Below, piece after piece: positions 42,505-53,498 of a stretch of 64,000 nt of DNA (its first letter is position 1; each line of letters opens with the position of its first letter). The stretch comes from JANNRA01 sp031401035 (GTDB lineage Bacteria; Desulfobacterota; Binatia; HRBIN30; CADEER01). The position numbers and the translations under genes are program-made. The notes beneath the pieces were generated by a model that saw nothing but the letters and a program-made list of their open reading frames with translations, was not told the DNA's origin and made no database searches. Location of the stretch: the NCBI GenBank assembly GCA_031401035.1, contig JANNRA010000118.1, positions 13,301 to 77,300 of the forward strand, read 5' to 3'.

Positions 42505-44220
42505 TCAGGCCGATTCATGTGGTCGCAGATCTCGCAGCCGCAACTCAGTGGATAAATTGCCTTTCCACTCGTTTGTGAGGACTCCGAAGACGATGTCGAG
42601 GCGGTCCCCGGACGCCACCGCCAGGTCGGCCATGCCGAAGCCGATCGCCGGGATGTTGCGGCCTTCCTGCTCGACGACCAGCTTGAGATGGTGCTCGCCG
42701 ACGATGCGCCGCTCCCGCACCCGCACGTCGCGGGCAAGGAACAGCGGCTCCGGATTGCCGGTCCCGAACGGCTCGAGCCGGTCCAGATCGGCGTGGCAGC
42801 CGCCGTCGACGCCACGCAGCGGCAGCTCGGCATCGACTCGCAGGCGGGGCACGAAGTCGTCGGCCACCGTCACCGCCGCCATCGCCGCGTCAAAACGCGC
42901 CGCCAGCTCCGGCACCCGATCGAGGCGTACCGTGAGCCCGGCCGCCATGCGGTGGCCGCCAAAGCGCTCGAGCAGATCCTGGCAACTCGCCAGGGCGCCG
43001 TGCAGATCCACCCCGGCGATGCTGCGTCCCGAGCCGCGCCCGCTGCCGCCCTCCTCGGCGGCAATCAACAGCGTCGGTCGATAGTAGCGCTCGACCAGCC
43101 GCGAGGCGACAATGCCGACGACGCCAGGGTGGAAGACCGGCGACGCCAACACCAGGCTGTGCCGGTCCGCGACGCCGCCCTGCGCCTCGACCAGGGCGAT
43201 CGCCTCGTCGAGCATCTCGCGCTCGATTGCCTGGCGCGCCTTGTTCTCCTCGTCGAGCTCGATCGCCAGACGCTCGGCAAGGACCGGATCGTCTGTCGTC
43301 AGCAGTTCGAGCGAACGCATGGCATCGTCGAGCCGGCCGCCGGCGTTCAGGCGCGGGCCGAGGCGGAAGCCGACCGCGGCGCTCGACAGCCGTCCGACAC
43401 CGGCCACCCGCTTCAGCGCCGTGATGCCGGGCCGCGTGCTCTGGGCAAGTTCGCGCAGGCCGTACTTCACCAGGACGCGATTCTCCTCCAGCACCGGAAC
43501 CAGGTCGGCGATCGTTCCGAGCGCGACCAGGTCGAGCTCGCGACGCAGATCCGGCACGACAGCGCCACGCTCGCGCAGGCGCATGCGCACGCCGAGCGCG
43601 AGGTAGAACGCGACGCCCGTGCCGCACAACCCGGCAAAGGGAAATCCGCCGTCCGGTTCGATCGGGTTCAGGATCGCGTACGCCGGCGGCCGTGACGCCG
43701 CCACCTGATGGTGATCGCAGACGATCACGTCCATGCCGTGGGAATTGGCCAGGGCGATCTCGCGATGGCTGACGGCGCCGCAGTCGACGGTGATCATCAC
43801 CCGCACCCCGCTGGCGGCGAGCCGCTCGATGCCGGTGGGGCTGAGCCCGTACCCTTCGCGCAGGCGGTGCGGGATGTGCACCAGCGGCTCCGGGCGGGCA
43901 CCGACCGCGCGCAGGAAGCGCAGCAGCAGGGCGCTGCCGCTGACCCCGTCGACGTCGTAGTCCCCGTGGATGCCGATGCGCTCGCCGGCGGCAAGCGCAT
44001 CGGCCACCCGGCCACTGGCCCGCGCCATGTCGCGAAATAGCATCGGCGAGCGCAGGTGTTCGCCGAGTCGCCCGTCGAGAAAGGGCCCGGCTCGCGCGAC
44101 GTCGTCGATGCCGCGATTGGCCAGCAGCTGGCCGAGGAGCGGCGAGATGCCGAGGGCCGCGGCGAGCCGCGCGCCGGCGTCAGTCGCCGCGGCGAGCTGC
44201 CACCGCCGCGCGCGGCTCAT
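42505..44220 (-). CDS. recJ: Single-stranded-DNA-specific 5'-3' exonuclease RecJ
   Basis: RecJ is the 5'-3' exonuclease of recombination and mismatch repair. The 571-aa protein carries DHH phosphoesterase motifs (IGIHGDYDVDGVSG, ITVDCGA, VIVCDHHQV), the DHHA1 motif (RFGGHRMAAGLTV) and the OB-fold tail. ATG at 44220. It is downstream of secF by 15 nt, ending the queA-tgt-yajC-secD-secF run. Confidence 0.96.
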   Translation of the reverse strand: MSRARRWQLAAATDAGARLAAALGISPLLGQLLANRGIDDVARAGPFLDGRLGEHLRSPMLFRDMARASGRVADALAAGERIGIHGDYDVDGVSGSALLLRFLRAVGARPEPLVHIPHRLREGYGLSPTGIERLAASGVRVMITVDCGAVSHREIALANSHGMDVIVCDHHQVAASRPPAYAILNPIEPDGGFPFAGLCGTGVAFYLALGVRMRLRERGAVVPDLRRELDLVALGTIADLVPVLEENRVLVKYGLRELAQSTRPGITALKRVAGVGRLSSAAVGFRLGPRLNAGGRLDDAMRSLELLTTDDPVLAERLAIELDEENKARQAIEREMLDEAIALVEAQGGVADRHSLVLASPVFHPGVVGIVASRLVERYYRPTLLIAAEEGGSGRGSGRSIAGVDLHGALASCQDLLERFGGHRMAAGLTVRLDRVPELAARFDAAMAAVTVADDFVPRLRVDAELPLRGVDGGCHADLDRLEPFGTGNPEPLFLARDVRVRERRIVGEHHLKLVVEQEGRNIPAIGFGMADLAVASGDRLDIVFGVLTNEWKGNLSTELRLRDLRPHESA

Positions 44221-44235
44221 GCGGCAGGCGCCAAC

Positions 44236-45183
44236 TCAGCGCCGCCGGCCCGCCGGCGCGGCCGCCCGCCCATCGCCCGCCGGCGCCGTCGTCTCGGCCG
44301 GTTCGAAGAACAGGACGATCGGGCTGACGATGAAGATCGACGAGTAGGTGCCGATCAGGGATCCGACCACCAGCGCAAAGGCGAAGCCGTGAATGACGCT
44401 ACCACCGAACAGATACAGCGACAGTACGGCGAGGAAGGCTGTGCCGTTGGTCAGGATGGTGCGGCTGAGCGTCTCGTTGACGCTGCGGTTGATAATGCCC
44501 GCCAGAGGACTGCGACGGTCGCTGCGCCGGGTCTCGCGGATGCGGTCGGAAACCACCACCTTGTCGTTGACCGAGAAGCCCATGACGGTGAGCAGCGAGG
44601 CGATGATGTTGAGGTCGAACTCGAAGCCGAAGGCAATGAGGAACCCGGCGACGATGAGCACGTCGTGCATGACCGCCACCGCGGTGCCGACACCGAAGCG
44701 CCATTCGAAACGGATCGAGATGTAGGCGGCCATCATCACCGCGGACAGCAGCACCGCCAACACCGCCTGGTTGCGCAGCGCTTCGCCGACGCGCGGTCCG
44801 ACCGCCTCGATGCGACGGATGTCCACCGAGTCGGCGCCGAAGCGGTCTTTGAGGACGCCGACGATGCGCTGGCTGACGCTCTCGCTGCCCTCGTCGGCGA
44901 GCGGCACGCGGACCAGGAACTCCGTGCGGTCGCCGCCCAGGTCCTGGATGTCGAGGGTCGGGAAGCCCGCGTCGGCCAGGCCACCGCGCACCTCGTCGGT
45001 TTGCTTGCCGGCATCGAAGCGCACGTGCACCAGTGACCCGCCGGCGAAGTCGATGCCGAGCTCCGGGCCGCGCACGAACAGCAGGGCCAGGCTGATCAGC
45101 ACGCAGATGGCGGAACCGATCAGGGCCGGCCGGCGCCAGCCGAGGAAGTCGATGTTGGTATTGGGAGGAACGATCTCGAACAT
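44236..45183 (-). CDS. secF: Protein-export membrane protein SecF
   Basis: SecF works with SecD to use the proton or sodium gradient late in translocation. The 315-aa protein has six membrane segments, the first periplasmic domain and the conserved helix region FDLNIIASLLTVMGFSVND, followed by SDRIRETRRS. The usual VNDTVVVFDR reads VNDKVVVSDR here. One nucleotide separates it from secD. Confidence 0.95.
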   Translation of the reverse strand: MFEIVPPNTNIDFLGWRRPALIGSAICVLISLALLFVRGPELGIDFAGGSLVHVRFDAGKQTDEVRGGLADAGFPTLDIQDLGGDRTEFLVRVPLADEGSESVSQRIVGVLKDRFGADSVDIRRIEAVGPRVGEALRNQAVLAVLLSAVMMAAYISIRFEWRFGVGTAVAVMHDVLIVAGFLIAFGFEFDLNIIASLLTVMGFSVNDKVVVSDRIRETRRSDRRSPLAGIINRSVNETLSRTILTNGTAFLAVLSLYLFGGSVIHGFAFALVVGSLIGTYSSIFIVSPIVLFFEPAETTAPAGDGRAAAPAGRRR

Positions 45184-45184
45184 G

Positions 45185-46783
45185 TCAGATGCTCACGGTG
45201 CGCATGTTGCGGCGCGTCAGGAGGTAGTCCCACACCAGGCGCGTGCCCACCACCGCGGTGAAGACGTGCGAGACGAGACCCACGCAGAGTGTCACGGCGA
45301 AGCCCTTGATCGGCCCCGAACCGAACTGAAACAGGATGAGGCCGGACAGCAGCGTGGTGATGTTCGAATCGAGGATCGACGGCAGCGCCCGATCGTAGCC
45401 CGCCTCTATCGCAGCCCGGGCGGACTTGCCGCGCCGCAACTCCTCGCGGATGCGCTCGTTGATAAGCACGTTCGCGTCGACGGCCATGCCCAGCGTGAGG
45501 ACGATGCCGGCGATGCCCGGCAGGGTCAGCGTCGCCTGGAACATCGCCAGCGCCGCGAGCATGAAGAGGACGTTCCACATCAGCGCCAGGTCGGCCAGCA
45601 GGCCGGCGAAGCGGTAGTAGACGACCATGAAGATCATGACCAGGGCGCCCGCGACGACAAACGAGCGGATACCCTGCTCGATGGAGTCCTTGCCCAGCGA
45701 CGGGCCGACCGTGCGCTCCTCGGCCACGGTCACCGGCGCCGGCAACGCACCGCTGCGCAGCACGATCGACAGATCCTTGGCCTCGTCGGGGCTGAAGCTG
45801 CCGCTGATGATCGCCTTACCGCCTGGGATCGCCTCGCGAATCACCGGCGCCGAATAGACGGTGTCGTCGAGGATGATGGCTAGCCGCCGGTTGACGTTGG
45901 CGGCGGTGATCTCCCCGAACAAGCGCGCCCCGCGCGCATTGAGATCGACGGACACCACCCGCGAATTCGGCAGATCGCCCGGGCGTACGCGCGCGTCGGT
46001 GACGACATCCCCGGTCATGAGCGTCTGCGTCTCGACCACCAGCGGCGACCCTTTGCGCCGCGCCCCGCCCGGGTCGCTGATCGTTTCGAAGAGCACCTCG
46101 GTGCCGGCGGGCGTCGGCTGGCTGCCCTTGGCGATCGGCTCGGCATCGACGTCGCGCACCAGCTTGAACTCGAGCACGGCGGTCTTACCGATCAGGTCCT
46201 TGGCCCGCTCGGGATCCTGAATGCCCGGAAGCTGGATGAGAATATCGCGATCCCCCTGGCGCTGGATCACCGGCTCGCTGACACCGAACTGGTCGATGCG
46301 ATTGCGGATCGTCTCCAGCGACTGGTCGATCGCCGACTGCTTGATGCGGCGCACCTCCTCGGGCAGCAGGGTGAGCTGCTGCACGAGCTGGCCGTCGACC
46401 GTCTCGGACGTCGCGACCTTGAGATCGGGAAACTGACTCGCCGCCAGCTCGAGCAACGCCGCGCGCCCGTCGCTGGGCAGCGTCACCGTCAGACCGTCAG
46501 CCGTCGGCTCGACCTTGGGCGATCGGATGCCCGCCTTGCGCAGCTCGCGGCGCAACTCGTCGGCGTTGATCTCGAGCGAATTGACCACTGCCTGGTCGCT
46601 GTCGACCTGCATCACCAGATGCGTGCCACCCTGCAGATCGAGGCCGAGGGCGATCTTGTTGCCCTTCAGAAAGCCCAGCCAGTCCGGCAAGGGTTGCCAG
46701 ACAGTCGGCAGCAGGATGACGATCGCCGCGATGGTCAGGCCGACCATCAGCAGGGTGCGCGAGAGGAGGCTCGAATTGCTCAC
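45185..46783 (-). CDS. secD: Protein translocase subunit SecD
   Basis: The 532-aa protein shows the SecD hallmarks: LGLDLQGGTHLVMQV near the N-terminus, the P1 periplasmic domain and GMAVDANVLINERIREELRRGKS. Six membrane segments are predicted. GTG start at 46783 overlaps the yajC stop by 4 nt. Confidence 0.96.
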   Translation of the reverse strand: MSNSSLLSRTLLMVGLTIAAIVILLPTVWQPLPDWLGFLKGNKIALGLDLQGGTHLVMQVDSDQAVVNSLEINADELRRELRKAGIRSPKVEPTADGLTVTLPSDGRAALLELAASQFPDLKVATSETVDGQLVQQLTLLPEEVRRIKQSAIDQSLETIRNRIDQFGVSEPVIQRQGDRDILIQLPGIQDPERAKDLIGKTAVLEFKLVRDVDAEPIAKGSQPTPAGTEVLFETISDPGGARRKGSPLVVETQTLMTGDVVTDARVRPGDLPNSRVVSVDLNARGARLFGEITAANVNRRLAIILDDTVYSAPVIREAIPGGKAIISGSFSPDEAKDLSIVLRSGALPAPVTVAEERTVGPSLGKDSIEQGIRSFVVAGALVMIFMVVYYRFAGLLADLALMWNVLFMLAALAMFQATLTLPGIAGIVLTLGMAVDANVLINERIREELRRGKSARAAIEAGYDRALPSILDSNITTLLSGLILFQFGSGPIKGFAVTLCVGLVSHVFTAVVGTRLVWDYLLTRRNMRTVSI

Positions 46784-47115
46784 TTGCCCTTATCCTTTTC
46801 TTTGTTGGGGAGGCCGAGCACGGTGGCGATCTGCGGCCGACTCACCCGCACCCGTACGTTGGGCGCGATCTCGGCCGTGACCACGTCGTCCTCGATGGCG
46901 ATGACGCGCCCATAGAGGCCGCCGCCGGTGATCACCTCGTCGTTCTTCTTCAGATTGTCGAGCATCGTCTTGTGCTCTTTCTGCTTCTGCTGCTGCGGGC
47001 GGATGATGAGGAAATAGAACACCCCGAACAGCAGCACGAAGGGCAGCATCTGCACCAGCGCCGGCGGCCCTCCCATCATGCCGCCGCCACCCTGCGCCCA
47101 TGCCACATCGATCAT
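46780..47115 (-). CDS. yajC: Preprotein translocase subunit YajC
   Basis: The 111-aa product has one membrane helix (LPFVLLFGVFYFLIIRPQQQ) followed by QKEHKTMLDNLKKNDEVITGGGLYGRV, the classical YajC core. A Gly/Met-rich stretch precedes the helix. ATG 47115 overlaps the tgt stop (ATGA) and has a GGGGGAGGG site within tgt. Confidence 0.95.
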   Translation of the reverse strand: MIDVAWAQGGGGMMGGPPALVQMLPFVLLFGVFYFLIIRPQQQKQKEHKTMLDNLKKNDEVITGGGLYGRVIAIEDDVVTAEIAPNVRVRVSRPQIATVLGLPNKEKDKGK

Positions 47116-48268
47116 GCGCCCTCCCCCGCCTCGATCGCCTCGATCCGCGTCGCCGCCCATGCAGCGTAGTCGCCGGCCGCGATGTGCGTCCGCGCCTGCG
47201 CCATCAGGCCGAGGTAAAAATGCAGATTGTGCAAGCTGGTCAGCTGCGCGCCGAGCATCTCGCCGGCGACGCTGAGGTGCCGCACGTAGGCGCGCGAGAC
47301 GGTCCGACAGGCCTCGCAGGCACAGGTTGGGTCGATCGGCCCCTCGTCGCGGATGTGGCGGGCGAGGCGCATGTTCACCCGTCCCGCCGCCGTGAAACAG
47401 GTTCCGTTGCGCCCGTTGCGAGTCGGCAACACACAGTCAAAGAGGTCATATCCCATTCCGATGAAGCGGAGCAGATCCTGCGGCAGGCCGACGCCCATGA
47501 GATACCGTGGCCGATTGATTGGCAGCGCCGCCGCCGTCACCGCCGCCACCTCTCGCGTCAGTCCGCGCTCCTCCCCCACGCTCAAACCCCCGACCGCATA
47601 GCCTGGAAACTCGTGCGCGGCAAGCCGCGCCGCGTGCTCGCGGCGCAGCGCGGGGTCGAGGCCCCCCTGGACGATGCCGAACAGGTGACGGTCGAGCCGA
47701 ACCGGCGTTGCCGCCGAGCGCCCGGCCCAGGCGGTGGTGCGCTGCATGGCCTGCAGGACCGCGGCGCGGTCGGCCTCGGCGCCAACGCATTCGTCGAGCG
47801 GCATCAGGACGTCGACGCCCAGGCGGTGCTGCCCGAGCACGACGTCCTCCGGGGTGAGGAACAGCTTCCGCCCGTCGAGATGGGAACGGAACGCCACCCC
47901 GTCGTCGCTGACCTTGCGCAACGCGGCCAGGCTCATGATCTGGAAGCCGCCGCTGTCGGTGAGAATGGCACCACTCCAGCCCATGAAGCGGTGCAGGCCG
48001 CCGAGCGCCTCGACGGTCTCGACGCCCGGCCGCAGGGAGAGATGATAAGCGTTGGCCAGTACAATCGGCGCGCCGAGATCGACCAGCTGCCGCCCGGTGA
48101 TGCCCTTGACCGTCCCCTGCGTCGCCACGGGCATGAAGATCGGCGTCGGGATGTCGCCGTGCGCCGTCCGCAGCACGCCAGTCCGGGCCGCCGAAGCCGT
48201 ATCGCGCGCCCCGACGCGGAACGGGGACGGTCGCGGCGCGGCCGCGACCAGGGCGTCGATGTCGCCGG

Positions 48269-48272
<4 letters not shown>
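47112..48272 (-). CDS. tgt: tRNA-guanine transglycosylase
   Basis: Tgt swaps G34 for preQ1 in His, Tyr, Asp and Asn tRNAs. The 386-aa enzyme has catalytic aspartate motifs (ILTDSGGFQIMSL, GYDLFDCVLPTRNGRNG), VGGLSVGEE, and the zinc ligands CACEACRTVSRAYVRHL. ATG 48272 overlaps the queA stop (ATGA). A reading from 48701 is queA out of frame. Confidence 0.96.
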
Positions 48273-49320
<1,048 letters not shown>

Positions 49321-49324
<4 letters not shown>

Positions 49325-50091
49325 GCCGGGTCCGTGCCGCCCGACGGCAGGAACGGCTTGAGCAGATCGACCGGCAGCGGGAAGATGGTGGTCGAGCTGT
49401 GTTCGGTGGCGATCTCGCCGAGCGTCTGCAGGAAGCGCAGCTGTAACGCGGTCGGGTGCGCGGCGATGATCGCCGACGCCTCGGCCAGCCGCTGCGCCGC
49501 CTGGAACTCGCCCTCGGCGTTGATGACCTTGGCGCGGCGCTCGCGCTCCGCTTCGGCCTCGGCGGCCATCGCCCGCTGCATCTCCTGCGGCAGGTCGATG
49601 TGCTTGATCTCGACCGTGCTGACTTTGATGCCCCAGGGGTCGGTCTGCTTGTCGAGGATCTCCTGGATGTGCTGGTTGACCTGGTCGCGCTCGGCCAGCA
49701 ACTCGTCGAGTTCGCGCTGGCCGCAGACGCTGCGCAGCGTCGTCTGCGCCAACTGTGACGTGGCGAAGAGATAGTCCACAACCTCGGTGATCGCCCGCGC
49801 CGGGTCGACGCAGCGGAAGTAGAGCACCGCGTTGACCTTCACCGAGACGTTGTCCTTGGTGATGACGTCCTGCGGCGGCACGTCCATGGTCACCGTGCGC
49901 AGATCGACGCGCTCCATCGTCTCGAGCAGCGGGATGACGAACGTCAACCCCGGCCCGCGTGCGCCGACCAGCCGGCCGAGCCGGAAGATGACGCCGCGCT
50001 CGAACTCCTTCAGGACCTTGAGGCCGCTGACCAGCAGGGCGATGACGACGGCGACGATGGGTGCGAGCGGACCGAACATGGACTCGAACAT
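49321..50091 (-). CDS. Slipin/stomatin-like SPFH protein
   Basis: The 256-aa protein has an N-terminal membrane segment (IVAVVIALLVSGL) and a SPFH domain (VIFRLGRLVGARGPGL, RTVTMDVPPQDVITKDNVSV, AEAERERRAKVINAEGEFQAAQ). Slipins form membrane microdomains and pair with NfeD proteins; that partner is the next gene upstream, 16 nt away. GGGAGAG precedes the ATG. Confidence 0.93.
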
Positions 50092-50107
50092 GACTCTCCC
50101 TCTCTCC

Positions 50108-51424
50108 TCAGCGGACGCTGGGCCGGCGCACGCGCAGATGCAGACCAGTGACCGCGGTGACCTCGACGGTGTCGCCCTCGAGCACCGGCTCGTCGGCGTC
50201 CGCCTCCCAGTACTCGCCGCGCACGAACACCTTCACCCGCTGGCCGCCCGGCGCGACGCGCCGCACATGTCCGAGCTCGCCGATCATACCCTCGGCGCCG
50301 ACCACCGACGGGCGGCGCTGCGTCCGCACCACCAGCCAGGCGGCGGCCAGCGTCACCCCACCGAGCGCCACGGCGGCACCGGCGATGAGGCCGCGGTCGA
50401 CATGCAGCGTCGCGTCGGGGGTGTCGAAGAGCAGCAGCGAACCGATCACGAACGCGATCAGCCCACCGATCCCGAGCACCCCCGCACTGGGCACGAAGAG
50501 CTCCGCCACCAGCATCGCCACGCCGACTCCGATCAGCGCCAGGCCGCTGTAGTTCACCGGCATGACCTGCAACGCCGCCAGCGCCAACAGCAGGCAGATC
50601 ACTCCCGCCACGCCCGGGAACAGCAACCCGGGATTGGTGAACTCGACATACAGGCCGAGCATCGCCGCCATCATCAAGAGGTAGGCGATGTTCGGATTGG
50701 CGAGGAAATCGAAGACCTTCTGCCCGAAGCGCATGGCGAACGGTTCGAGGGTGGCGCCGGCGACCGCCAATGTCCGCGGCGTCCCGGCGACGGTCACCGT
50801 GCGGCCATTCGCCTTCGTCAAGACCTCCGCCACGCTGTCGGCGACGAAGTCGACGACCTTCAGCTTCACCGCCTCCCGTTCGGTCGCCGACACGCTCTGG
50901 CGCACCGCCTTCTCGGCCCACTCGACGTTGCGGCCGCGCTGCTCGGCAATGGTACGGCCGAGCGAGGCGGTAAAGTTCTCGACCTTCTTGCCGAGGTCGC
51001 CGTCGATCGACTCGCCCTGCCCGCCGACCGGATGCGCGGCGCCGATATTGGTGCCGGGGGCCATCGCCGCGACGTGCGCCGCCAGGGTGATGAAGACGCC
51101 GGCCGAGGTGGCGCCGCCGCCGCTCGGGGCGACGTAGACGATCACCGGCAGCGGGGCACCGAGAAGATCCTTGACGATGGTCTTGGTCGACTCGAGCAGG
51201 CCACCCGGGGTGTCGAGTTGGATCAGCATCGCCGCGGCACCGCGCTCCCGCGCCGCCGCCAGACCCTCGGCGATGTAGATCGCGGTCGCCGGGTTGATCG
51301 TCCCGTCGATGGTGAGCTGCAGCACCAGCGGCGCCGGCAGCGGCGCCTCGGCGCCCGCGCCGCCCCCCACCATGGCGGCAAGCGCGACCGCCAGGGCGGT
51401 GACCAGTGGCAACCGGCGCCTCAC
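50108..51424 (-). CDS. NfeD-type membrane serine protease (long form, NfeD1b)
   Basis: The 438-aa protein has a signal peptide, a ClpP-like serine protease domain (LQLDTPGGLLESTK; nucleophile in APSGGGATSAGVFI; likely lysine in GDLGKKVENF), four or five membrane helices (LLMMAAMLGLYVEFTNPG, ALIGVGVAMLVAELF) and a C-terminal OB-fold NfeD domain (GELGHVRRVAPGGQRVKVFVRGEYWEA). The archaeal homologue cleaves stomatin, in line with the adjacent slipin gene. GTG 51424 overlaps the udg stop (GTGA). Confidence 0.92.
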   Translation of the reverse strand: MRRRLPLVTALAVALAAMVGGGAGAEAPLPAPLVLQLTIDGTINPATAIYIAEGLAAARERGAAAMLIQLDTPGGLLESTKTIVKDLLGAPLPVIVYVAPSGGGATSAGVFITLAAHVAAMAPGTNIGAAHPVGGQGESIDGDLGKKVENFTASLGRTIAEQRGRNVEWAEKAVRQSVSATEREAVKLKVVDFVADSVAEVLTKANGRTVTVAGTPRTLAVAGATLEPFAMRFGQKVFDFLANPNIAYLLMMAAMLGLYVEFTNPGLLFPGVAGVICLLLALAALQVMPVNYSGLALIGVGVAMLVAELFVPSAGVLGIGGLIAFVIGSLLLFDTPDATLHVDRGLIAGAAVALGGVTLAAAWLVVRTQRRPSVVGAEGMIGELGHVRRVAPGGQRVKVFVRGEYWEADADEPVLEGDTVEVTAVTGLHLRVRRPSVR

Positions 51425-52170
51425 TGCGGCAGCCCCAACTCCGCCATGACCAGCTTGATGTCGCCCCAGACCAGGCGCTTTTCGCCCGGGGAACGCAGCA
51501 GGTAGGCGGGATGAAAGGTCGGCATCACCTTGATGCCGCGGTATTCGTGCCAGACGCCGCGCATGCGGGTGATCGGCGTCTTGACCGACAGCAACGTCTG
51601 CGCCGCGAAGGTGCCGAGGGCGACAATGACCTGCGGCTGCACCAACTCCACCTGGCGCTGGAGAAACGGCATGCAGGTGGCGATCTCGTCCGCCTCCGGG
51701 TTGCGGTTGCCCGGCGGCCGGCACTTGACGACGTTGGCGATGTACACGTCGGCACGCCCCAGCTTCATGCCCTTGGTGATGATCTCGGTCAGCAGCTGGC
51801 CGGCGCGGCCGACGAACGGCTCGCCCTGCAGATCCTCGTCGTGGCCCGGCCCCTCACCGATGAACATCAGCGCGGCAGCAGGAGCGCCGGCCCCGAACAC
51901 CAGGGTCGTGCGGCCGCCGGCGAGCTTGCAGCGCGTGCACTCGCCGATGTGCCCGCGCAGCGCCGCCAGAGAGTCAGCGCCCGCCAATCCGCCCTCGCCG
52001 CCCGCCAGCGCCGGCGCGGCGGGTGCCGTCGGCGCAGACGGCCTAATCACTGGCGCAGCCGGCGCGCCGGCCGCGAGCCACGGGGCCCCGCAGTCACGCT
52101 GCCACTCGAGGTGGGCGCGCACGCTCGCCAGCGCCGCCCGCAAGTCGGCCGTGAGGTCGTCATCCGCCAT
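51421..52170 (-). CDS. Family 4 uracil-DNA glycosylase (Fe-S type)
   Basis: The 249-aa protein has iron-sulphur cysteines (CTRCKLAGGR, ANVVKCRPPGNR), the catalytic region GEGPGHDEDLQGEPFVGRAG and MPTFHPAYLLR. These define family 4 UDG, which removes uracil from DNA. Residues 30-65 form an Ala/Pro-rich linker. Family 4 enzymes usually read GEAPG; here it is GEGPG. It starts at ATG 52170, 65 nt from coaBC. Confidence 0.93.
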   Translation of the reverse strand: MADDDLTADLRAALASVRAHLEWQRDCGAPWLAAGAPAAPVIRPSAPTAPAAPALAGGEGGLAGADSLAALRGHIGECTRCKLAGGRTTLVFGAGAPAAALMFIGEGPGHDEDLQGEPFVGRAGQLLTEIITKGMKLGRADVYIANVVKCRPPGNRNPEADEIATCMPFLQRQVELVQPQVIVALGTFAAQTLLSVKTPITRMRGVWHEYRGIKVMPTFHPAYLLRSPGEKRLVWGDIKLVMAELGLPQ

Positions 52171-52235
52171 CGAATCGCTTATGCCCGATGGCTAACACCC
52201 GCCTGCCAGCCAGGCAATCGGCCGCGGATGCGCGC

Positions 52236-53498
52236 TCAGCCACGCCGCCGGCGCGACGCCCGCGACGCCGGCGTAGGGGCCGCGCCGCGACGCCGCGGCG
52301 TCGGCCGCGCCCGCCGCAGGACCAGGGCGCGATCGAGGATGCGGTCGGCAACCGCATCCTTGCTCGCCAGCGGCACCGCGACGCGGCCATCAGCGTCGAT
52401 CAACGTGACCGCGTTGGTGTCGACCTCGAACCCCGCACCTGGCGCCGTCAGGTCGTTGGCGACGATGAGGTCGAGCCCCTTGTCGCGCAACTTGCGCGTC
52501 GCGTTGGCAAGCACCTGTTCGGTTTCGGCGGCGAAGCCGATCATCAATCGGTCGCCGGCGCGTCCCCGTAAGTCGGCGAGAATGTCGACGGTGCGCTCGA
52601 GGTCGAGGCGCTGCGGCGCGCTGCCCTTCTTCAGTTTCTGCCGCGCCACCGTCGTTGGCCGATAGTCCGCCACCGCGGCAGCCATGACCAGCATGGTGGC
52701 CGCCTCGAACTCGCCCAGCACTGCGGCGTGCATCTCGGCGGCGGTGCCGACGCGCACGCACCGCACACCGTGCGGCGCCGTCAGCGCCGTCGGGCCGCTG
52801 ATCAACGTCACCGCGGCGCCGCGCCGCCAGGCCGCCGCCGCGACGGCGTACCCCATGCGGCCGGTCGAGCGATTGGAGAGGAAGCGCACGGGATCGAGGG
52901 GCTCGCGATTCGGACCCGCCGTCACCAGCACGCGCTCGCCGCGCAGGTCGCCGCTGCCGACCGCCCGCGCGACCTCGGCGACGATCGCGGCCGGCTCGGC
53001 CAGACGGCCGGCGCCCTCGTAGCCACAGGCGAGCGCGCCCACCCCGGGCTCGACGACCCGCCACCCCAGCGCGCGCAGTCGCGTCAGGTTGGCCTGCAGC
53101 AGGGGATTCTCCCACATATGCACGTTCATCGACGGGGCGAGCAGCACCGGCGCGCGGGTGGCCAAGAGGACGGTGCTCAGCAGATCGTCAGCCAGGCCGC
53201 CCGCCGCCCTGCCAATCAGGTTGGCAGTGGCCGGCGCGACGATGATCGCGTCGGCGCAATCGGCCAGGCGGATGTGGCCGATCTCGGACTCCTGCGTCAG
53301 GTCGAAGAGGTCGGTCGAGACCGGCTCGCCAGCCAGGGTCTGCAAGGTCAGGGGGGTAACGAACTGACAGGCGCCGCGGGTCATGACGACGCGCACGCGG
53401 GCGCCGTCGGCACGCAGCAGTCGAACCACGTCGGCCGCCTTGTAACAGGCGATGCCGCCGCTCAGGCCGACGACGATCGTCTTACCGTCAAGCCGCAT
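52236..53498 (-). CDS. coaBC: Bifunctional phosphopantothenoylcysteine decarboxylase / phosphopantothenate-cysteine ligase
   Basis: CoaBC carries out steps two and three of CoA synthesis. The CoaC half has VVGLSGGIACYKAADVVR, GHIRLAD with the catalytic His, SMNVHMWENP and LACGYEGAGRLAEP. The CoaB half has VTAGPNREPLDPVRFLSNRS, VADYRPT and KLKKG. ATG 53498 overlaps the preceding gene by 11 nt. The last 30 residues are Arg/Pro/Ala-rich. Confidence 0.95.
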   Translation of the reverse strand: MRLDGKTIVVGLSGGIACYKAADVVRLLRADGARVRVVMTRGACQFVTPLTLQTLAGEPVSTDLFDLTQESEIGHIRLADCADAIIVAPATANLIGRAAGGLADDLLSTVLLATRAPVLLAPSMNVHMWENPLLQANLTRLRALGWRVVEPGVGALACGYEGAGRLAEPAAIVAEVARAVGSGDLRGERVLVTAGPNREPLDPVRFLSNRSTGRMGYAVAAAAWRRGAAVTLISGPTALTAPHGVRCVRVGTAAEMHAAVLGEFEAATMLVMAAAVADYRPTTVARQKLKKGSAPQRLDLERTVDILADLRGRAGDRLMIGFAAETEQVLANATRKLRDKGLDLIVANDLTAPGAGFEVDTNAVTLIDADGRVAVPLASKDAVADRILDRALVLRRARPTPRRRGAAPTPASRASRRRRG